Below are positions 59,046 to 64,000 of a DNA stretch of 64,000 nt, piece after piece. The stretch is from Actinomycetota bacterium (GTDB lineage Bacteria > Actinomycetota > Actinomycetes > S36-B12 > CAIYMF01): contig JAIUOK010000024.1 in the NCBI GenBank assembly GCA_020161245.1, positions 1-64,000 of the forward strand, written 5' to 3'. Numbering within the stretch: the stretch's first letter is position 1; each line of letters opens with the position of its first letter. The position numbers were made by a program, and so were the translations under genes. Under the pieces are notes generated by a model that saw nothing but the letters and a program-made list of their open reading frames with translations, did no database searches and was not told the DNA's origin.

Positions 59046-60548
59046 CTAGCCGCGGGTCAGGACTCCGAGGGCGGCGGCGATGCCGAGGACGCTGCGGGGG
59101 GCGTAGGCGGAGCGCCAGAGGCCGCCATGGGCCGCCTGGCGGGCCCAGGCGTCGTCGGGGTGGGCGAGCACGGCGTCGGGCCGCGCCACCGACTCCGGCG
59201 AGCGGAGGTCGTGCACGAGCAGCGCGGCCATGAGGGTGTTGGACGTCGACGGCTCGAAGACCTCGACGCCGAAGCGGTGCGCACCGGCGTAGGCCGCGGC
59301 GAGCGCGCGGTTCTTCACCACCGAGCGCGTGCGCGTCGCGGGGGCGACGTTGAGCGAGGTCCACACGCCGTCGCGCCGCGACTGCGTCGCGCGCCAGCGC
59401 TGCAGCCGCTTCGCGAGCGCGTAGTTCGGCCCCTGCTGCGGCACCAGGCAGTCGGCGATGCCCACCTCGCCGCGCTCGGTCGCCACCGTCGACGGGTAGT
59501 TCGGAGCGAACCGGCCTACGGCGCGCAGCGGCAGCTGGGCGACGCCGGAGAGGCCGCGCGCGTCCCAGCGGCGCCGCGACTCCTCGACGGCGCCGGGCGT
59601 CACGGCGTACACGTCGGTCGGCGTTGCGAGGAACGCGAGCCCGACGTCGTCGCGGCCCCGGGTCAGCGCCTCGCCGAGGGCGTCGGCAGCCAGGGCCACC
59701 CGGACGTGGGCGGCACCGTCGGCGTAGGTGTAGGTCCCGAGGGTGAACGGGCCGTCGATCCCGGCCAGCCAGGTGCGCACCTCGGGGAGCTGCGCCACCA
59801 GGTCGACGCCGGCCACCGCCGCCACCGCCTCGTCGGACTGCACGTCCGACCCGAGCGGCACGGGCACCGTGAGCCTGCCCGCCGAGGCCCGCGCGGTGGC
59901 GATGACCCGCTGCCACACCTCGGGCCGCGGCAGGTCGAGCGCCACCACGTGCGCGCCCCAGCGCAGGAGCGAGCGCAGCGGGCCCATCTCGGCGCCGGCG
60001 CCGAGGACGACGACGGTCACGTCGGAGAGGTCCAGCCAGTCCGGGTGGTCGAGCACGGTATGGATCGACGTCGCGAGGCCGCGCTCGACGACGCCCTCGT
60101 GCACCCACGCGTCGAGCCGGTGGCGCACGTCGGCGGCGAACAGGCGGCGGCCGTGGAAGGGCAGCGAGAGCCCGGGGTCGCGCGCGGCGTCCCCGCGGAT
60201 GGTCACCGACCCGAGCGCCGGCTCGGGGAACCGGTCGCATGCCTCGAGCAGCGGCACCTCCTCGCCGCCCCGGCGGAAGACCGACCGGGCGTGCAGCTCG
60301 GCGAGCCCGGTGCGGGCGACGGCGTCGGCGGCGTCGGCGGAGCGCGTGCCCGCGACCACGAGGTCGCGGTAGGGCGCCAGATAGTCCTTGCGCCACTCGC
60401 GCACGGCGGCGGCGCGCGACGCCGCCTCGGGGTCGACCGTGCCGAGCGCAGCACCGACGACCGCCTTGGCGATCGCGGTGGTGCTCACGCGGCCGTCGGG
60501 GCCGGGGACGAGGTCGACGCCGGTGTCGGGGTCCGTCACGGCGCCCAT
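59046..60548 (-). CDS. Uncharacterised protein with central Rossmann-like motif
   Basis: A 500-residue protein of no recognised family. The only clear motif is V-V-V-L-G-A-G-A-E-M-G near residues 170-180, with an acidic end to the following strand (A-L-D-L-P), the pattern of NAD(P)- or SAM-binding Rossmann folds. The C-terminal third has basic, Arg-rich stretches (L-A-K-R-L-Q-R-W-R-A-T) and a late hydrophobic segment (V-L-G-I-A-A-A-L-G-V-L). ATG 60548 starts M-G-A-V-T-D-P-D-T; the frame stays open upstream across a direct repeat. Codon use is normal for the window, so it is a real gene. Confidence 0.65.
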   Translation of the reverse strand: MGAVTDPDTGVDLVPGPDGRVSTTAIAKAVVGAALGTVDPEAASRAAAVREWRKDYLAPYRDLVVAGTRSADAADAVARTGLAELHARSVFRRGGEEVPLLEACDRFPEPALGSVTIRGDAARDPGLSLPFHGRRLFAADVRHRLDAWVHEGVVERGLATSIHTVLDHPDWLDLSDVTVVVLGAGAEMGPLRSLLRWGAHVVALDLPRPEVWQRVIATARASAGRLTVPVPLGSDVQSDEAVAAVAGVDLVAQLPEVRTWLAGIDGPFTLGTYTYADGAAHVRVALAADALGEALTRGRDDVGLAFLATPTDVYAVTPGAVEESRRRWDARGLSGVAQLPLRAVGRFAPNYPSTVATERGEVGIADCLVPQQGPNYALAKRLQRWRATQSRRDGVWTSLNVAPATRTRSVVKNRALAAAYAGAHRFGVEVFEPSTSNTLMAALLVHDLRSPESVARPDAVLAHPDDAWARQAAHGGLWRSAYAPRSVLGIAAALGVLTRG

Positions 60549-60572
60549 CCAACCAACGCCGGGGCCGCGATG

Positions 60573-60748
60573 CAGGAGGTCGGCGACTACCGCGACGTCT
60601 CGGCGAGGAAGACGCCGGCGAGCACCACGGCGCCGGCCGACCAACGCCGCGCCCGCCGACGAACCCGGGGGCCCACCGACGAACCCCAGGAGGTCGCGAC
60701 TACCGCGACGTCTCGGCGAGGAAGACGCCGGCGAGCACCACGGCGCCG
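60573..60748. repeat. Direct duplication of the 3' end of the EamA transporter gene
   Basis: 60573-60635 (63 bp) and 60687-60748 (62 bp) are identical except for one inserted G. The second copy encodes the last 16 or so residues of the EamA protein and its stop; the first repeats them as non-functional sequence in the gap before the next gene. Between the copies CCGACGAACCC occurs twice. This is a small tandem duplication that left the gene intact. Confidence 0.8.
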
Positions 60749-61641
60749 CCGAGCACCTGCACCGGGGTGAGCACCTCGCCGAGCAGCACGAAGGCGAGCA
60801 GCGTGGCGATGACCGGCTCGGTCATGCCGACGACCGACGCCTGGGTCGCGCGCAGGTGGCGCAGCGACTGCAGCACGAGCGCGAACGGCACCACGGTGCC
60901 GAGCACGACCATGTAGGCGATGAGCGCCCAGCCGGGGATCGCCGGGCCGTCGGCTCCGAAGGGCGTCGCCGTGATGTCGAGGGTGTCCCAGGGGAAGGAC
61001 CACCACGGCTGCACCACGGCCCAGAACGCGGTCGCGAAGAAGAAGCCCCACATCGTCAACGACACGGGGTCGCGGTCGACGACGAGCTTCTCGCCCAGCA
61101 CGTAGTAGAGGGCGAGGGCAACCGCGGCGCCGAGGCAGGCGACGACGCCGATGACGTCGAGGGAGAAGCCCATCCATACCTGGGCCACCAGTGCGAGCCC
61201 GACCAGGGCGAGCGCGAGGGCGAGGAAGACGCGGTCGCGCACCGGCTCGCGCATGACGAACCGGAACCACAGGGCGACCATGATCGGCGCGGTGAACTCG
61301 ATGAGCAGCGCGACCCCGACGGCGAGGCGCTGGATGCCGAGGAAGTACAGCGACTGAGTCGCCGCGATGCCGAGGATGCCGTAGATCGCGAGCCGGCCGA
61401 CCTCGGACCGCTGGAGCCGCAGGCCGCTGCGCCGCCAGAGCGCGACGACGACCAGCAGGATGAGGAAGGCGAGAGTCACCCGCAGCTGGGAGAGCCGCTG
61501 CCAGGGCACGCCGCCGAGCAGCAGCATCTTGCTGACCGAGCCGTTGAGCGCGAAGAGCGTCGCGGCCGCGAGGTAGATGGAGTAGCCGAGGGCCGGCCTC
61601 CTGTCCACCTGGGGGACGGGAGGCGTCTCGAAGACCGTCAC
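60700..61641 (-). CDS. EamA/DMT family transporter
   Basis: A 313-residue membrane protein with ten hydrophobic helices in two EamA repeats: the first begins near residue 18 (L-A-A-A-T-L-F-A-L-N-G), and the second near 165 (V-A-C-L-G-A-A-V-A-L-A-L-Y-Y-V-L) with T-E-P-V-I-A-T-L-L-A-F near 275. It is of the RhtA/YdcZ-like metabolite exporter kind. GTG 61641 overlaps the glgM stop by four bases, so both are translated from one message. A link to glycogen metabolism is not obvious. Its 3' end is duplicated just downstream. Confidence 0.9.
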   Translation of the reverse strand: MTVFETPPVPQVDRRPALGYSIYLAAATLFALNGSVSKMLLLGGVPWQRLSQLRVTLAFLILLVVVALWRRSGLRLQRSEVGRLAIYGILGIAATQSLYFLGIQRLAVGVALLIEFTAPIMVALWFRFVMREPVRDRVFLALALALVGLALVAQVWMGFSLDVIGVVACLGAAVALALYYVLGEKLVVDRDPVSLTMWGFFFATAFWAVVQPWWSFPWDTLDITATPFGADGPAIPGWALIAYMVVLGTVVPFALVLQSLRHLRATQASVVGMTEPVIATLLAFVLLGEVLTPVQVLGGAVVLAGVFLAETSR

Positions 61642-62813
61642 GGCGTGGGGGCCCCCGGCACCGCGCCGGCCTGCAGGTAGACCTCGACCGTCTGCGCCGC
61701 GATCACATGCCAGCCGAAGTGGTCGATGACCCGCTGCCGGCCCTTCGCGCCCATGTCGGCGGCCCGGCCCTGGTCGGCGACGAGTGCGTTGACGGCGTCG
61801 GCGAACTCGCGGCGGAACGTCTCGGGGTCGTCGGCGTCGTAGTGCACGAGGCTGCCGGTCTCGCCGTCGACGACGACCTCGGGGATGCCGCCGACGTCGC
61901 TGGCCACGACGGCGGTGCGGCAGGCCATCGCCTCGAGGTTGACGATGCCGAGCGGCTCGTACACCGACGGGCACAGGAACGCGACGGCGTGGGTGAGCAG
62001 CTGCTGCACCACCAGCCGCGGCGCGTGCTCCTGGATCCAGACGACCTTGCGCGTCCTCTGCAGGTGAGCGATCGACTCGGCGGTCTCGTGGCCGATCTCC
62101 GGTGTGTCCGGCGCCGAGGCGCAGAACACCAGCGTCACGGACGGGTCGAAGTGCTCCGCCGCCGCCAGCAGGTGGGCGATGCCCTTCTGCCGGGTGATCC
62201 GGCCGACGAACACGACGAACGGCTCGGACGGGTCGACGCCGTACTTCTCGATGAGATCGGTCGAGGCCTGCGGCTGCCAGGCCACGGTGTCGATGCCGTT
62301 GCGCACGACGTGCACGCGATCGGGCTCGATGAAGGGGTAGGCGTCGAGGACGTCGCGCTTCATGCCCTCGGACACCGCGATGATCGCGGCGGCCTCGCGG
62401 TACGCCGAGGCCTCGAGCCAGGACGAGATGCGGTAGCCGCCGCCGAGCTGCTCCATCTTCCAGGGCCGGCGCGGCTCGAGGGAGTGCGCCGTCACCACGT
62501 GCGGCACGCCCCAGAGCTCGGCCGCGAGGTGGCCGGCCAGGTTCGTGTACCAGGTGTGGGAGTGCACGACGTCGACCTTGTCGAGCACCCGCACCATGTC
62601 GAGGTCGACGGCGATGGTCTGCAGGGCGGCGTTGGCCTTGGCGAAGGAGTCGGGCACCGGGTGGCCCGTGGCGCCGGTCCGCGAGTGCCCGAAGGCGTGG
62701 ACGCGCACGTCGGCCAGGGGCCGGAGCTCGCGCACCAGCTCCTCGACGTGGACTCCGGCGCCGCCGTAGACCTCCGGCGGCCATTCCTTGGTGAGGATCC
62801 CGACGCGCAGCAC
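61638..62813 (-). CDS. glgM: Actinobacterial GT4 glycogen synthase / maltose-1-phosphate synthase
   Basis: A 391-residue GT-B enzyme. The N-terminal K-E-W-P-P-E-V-Y-G-G-A-G-V-H-V near residue 9 is the glycogen-synthase-type start of the actinobacterial GT4 group. Further landmarks are F-V-G-R-I-T-R-Q-K-G near 207 and E-P-L-G-I-V-N-L-E-A-M-A near 296, with the E-x7-E pair. The mycobacterial homologue makes maltose 1-phosphate from ADP-glucose for the GlgE pathway; older annotation calls it glycogen synthase (glgA). It diverges from glgC, which supplies ADP-glucose. Confidence 0.92.
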   Translation of the reverse strand: MLRVGILTKEWPPEVYGGAGVHVEELVRELRPLADVRVHAFGHSRTGATGHPVPDSFAKANAALQTIAVDLDMVRVLDKVDVVHSHTWYTNLAGHLAAELWGVPHVVTAHSLEPRRPWKMEQLGGGYRISSWLEASAYREAAAIIAVSEGMKRDVLDAYPFIEPDRVHVVRNGIDTVAWQPQASTDLIEKYGVDPSEPFVVFVGRITRQKGIAHLLAAAEHFDPSVTLVFCASAPDTPEIGHETAESIAHLQRTRKVVWIQEHAPRLVVQQLLTHAVAFLCPSVYEPLGIVNLEAMACRTAVVASDVGGIPEVVVDGETGSLVHYDADDPETFRREFADAVNALVADQGRAADMGAKGRQRVIDHFGWHVIAAQTVEVYLQAGAVPGAPTP

Positions 62814-62931
62814 GCACGCAGCCTAGTGACGCCGACCCGTCTGCGCGCCAGCCCCGGACCGACCCGTGGGATCGGGCGCCACGCACGGGCGCCCGCGGCC
62901 GCGAGCCGGAGACAGACGGCCCCGCAGTGCC

Positions 62932-62937
62932 TAGGGT
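62932..62937 (+). promoter_or_regulatory. -10 element for leaderless glgC transcript
   Basis: TAGGGT ends seven bases before ATG 62944, so transcription should start at or next to the A of the start codon. There is no ribosome-binding site. The geometry is the same as at 20133-20138. Confidence 0.5.
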
Positions 62938-62943
62938 GGCGCT

Positions 62944-64000
62944 ATGGCCAACCGCGACGTGCTCGGGATCGTCCTCGCCGGCGGCGAGGGCAAGCGGCTC
63001 ATGCCCCTGACGGCCGACCGCGCGAAGCCCGCGGTCCCCTTCGGCGGCGCCTACCGCCTGGTCGACTTCGTGCTCTCCAACCTGGTCAACGCCGGCTACC
63101 TGCGCATCTGCGTCCTGACGCAGTACAAGTCCCACTCGCTCGACCGGCACATCACCACCACGTGGCGGATGTCGACCCTGCTCGGGAACTACATCACCCC
63201 GGTCCCGGCGCAGCAGCGCCTCGGCCCCCGCTGGTTCACCGGCTCCGCCGACGCCATCTTCCAGAGCCTCAACCTGGTCTACGACGAGTCGCCGAAGTAC
63301 GTCGTCGTGTTCGGCGCCGACCACGTGTACCGCATGGACCCCGAGCAGATGCTGCGCCAGCACATCGAGAGCGGCGCCGGCGTCACCGTGGCCGGCATCC
63401 GGGTGCCCAAGGAGCAGGCCTACCAGTTCGGCGTGATCGAGACCGGGCCCGACGGCCGGAGCATCAGCCGGTTCGTCGAGAAGCCGCTCGACCCGATCAC
63501 GATCCCGGGCGACCCCGACCACGTCTACGCCTCGATGGGCAACTACATCTTCACCACCGACGTCCTGGTGGAGGCGCTGCGCATCGACGCCGGCGACGAG
63601 GGCTCCGTCCACGACATGGGCGGCAACATCATCCCGATGCTCGTCGGGCAGGGACTGGCCAACGTCTACGACTTCGACGAGAACGAGGTGCCCGGCTCGA
63701 CCGACCGCGACCGCGGCTACTGGCGCGACGTCGGGACGCTCGACGCCTACCACGACGCGCACATGGACCTCGTGTCGGTGCACCCCGTCTTCAACCTCTA
63801 CAACCGGCAGTGGCCCATCCTGAGCCACCTGCCCCCGCTGCCGCCCGCCAAGTTCGTCGAGGGAGGCAACTCCCACGAGTCGATGGTGGGCGCGGGCTCG
63901 ATCGTCGCCGGGGCGCACGTGCGCAACTCGGTGCTCAGCTACGACGTCAACATCCGCGAGGGCGCCTACGTCGAGGGCGCGGTGGTCATGAACGGCGTGA
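62944..64000 (+). CDS. glgC: Glucose-1-phosphate adenylyltransferase (3' end beyond window)
   Basis: The first 352 codons of ADP-glucose pyrophosphorylase; the right edge cuts it (full length is usually about 400-430). The nucleotide-binding start [14 protein letters not shown] is at 11-24, with [19 protein letters not shown] near 121, F-V-E-K-P near 178 and Y-W-R-D-V-G-T near 259. The left-handed beta-helix begins near 315. It makes ADP-glucose for glycogen or maltose 1-phosphate, matching the divergent glgM. Confidence 0.95.
   Translation, partial: MANRDVLGIVLAGGEGKRLMPLTADRAKPAVPFGGAYRLVDFVLSNLVNAGYLRICVLTQYKSHSLDRHITTTWRMSTLLGNYITPVPAQQRLGPRWFTGSADAIFQSLNLVYDESPKYVVVFGADHVYRMDPEQMLRQHIESGAGVTVAGIRVPKEQAYQFGVIETGPDGRSISRFVEKPLDPITIPGDPDHVYASMGNYIFTTDVLVEALRIDAGDEGSVHDMGGNIIPMLVGQGLANVYDFDENEVPGSTDRDRGYWRDVGTLDAYHDAHMDLVSVHPVFNLYNRQWPILSHLPPLPPAKFVEGGNSHESMVGAGSIVAGAHVRNSVLSYDVNIREGAYVEGAVVMNGV

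Overview
The window is GC-rich (by eye above 70 %, with codon third positions almost always G or C) and densely packed. GTG starts, ATGA/GTGA/TGATG stop-start overlaps and genes beginning at the predicted transcription start are common. With glgC/glgM, a class-2 polyphosphate kinase, a PAC2 protein, SoxR and several MMPL/MFS transporters, this points to the chromosome of a free-living high-GC actinobacterium, possibly of the Nocardioidaceae/Propionibacteriales type; the lineage is inferred. No rRNA, tRNA, CRISPR array, transposase, integrase or phage gene was found.

1-14.4 kb is a catabolic and uptake island. A minus-strand operon (serine hydrolase, two YtcJ-like amidohydrolases, a TetR regulator cut by the window edge) diverges from a plus-strand set: an amidase, a complete five-gene oligopeptide/nickel-type ABC importer, and a molybdopterin oxidoreductase. 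The likely logic is import of an amide- or peptide-like compound followed by hydrolysis; the substrate is unknown. 14.6-23.9 kb is housekeeping: a fused SecDF, a membrane protein with conserved TM helices, PPK2, a DUF389 protein, a PEP-mutase/isocitrate-lyase-family enzyme, glucose-6-phosphate dehydrogenase and a GlcD-like flavoenzyme. 24.1-28.7 kb is a tightly coupled four-gene cell-surface glycosylation operon (GT2, GT-C, methyltransferase-like, LPG-synthase-like membrane protein) closed by a strong hairpin.

29-41.4 kb holds a PHP-domain protein; a questin-oxidase-like gene divergent from soxR with a near-consensus SoxR box between them; a run of acidic small proteins and ChaB; pirin; a GGDEF protein; a MarR/MMPL divergent pair; an acyl-CoA ligase; a GAF-EAL protein; and a seven-helix SWEET-like transporter. 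The last diverges, across a perfect 24-bp operator-like palindrome, from rocD. rocD is coupled to the first of three tandem malectin-domain genes (42.8-46.7 kb), two of which are malectin-metallophosphoesterase fusions, each followed by the same hairpin.

47-64 kb holds a CPBP protease, PAC2, two MFS transporters, an S51-like peptidase pair (one carrying a cysteinyl-tRNA-synthetase-type C-terminus), a TetR/epimerase pair with twin operators, a DEAD-box helicase behind a highly structured 5' leader, a ThDP enzyme, a tiny membrane-protein gene enclosed by a perfect 28-bp inverted repeat, an unassigned Rossmann-fold protein, an EamA transporter, and glgM divergent from glgC (cut by the right edge). 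The most unusual items are the 354-bp inverted-repeat cassette, the helicase leader RNA, the SoxR-questin-oxidase module, the SWEET/rocD/malectin cluster and the S51-CysS fusion.
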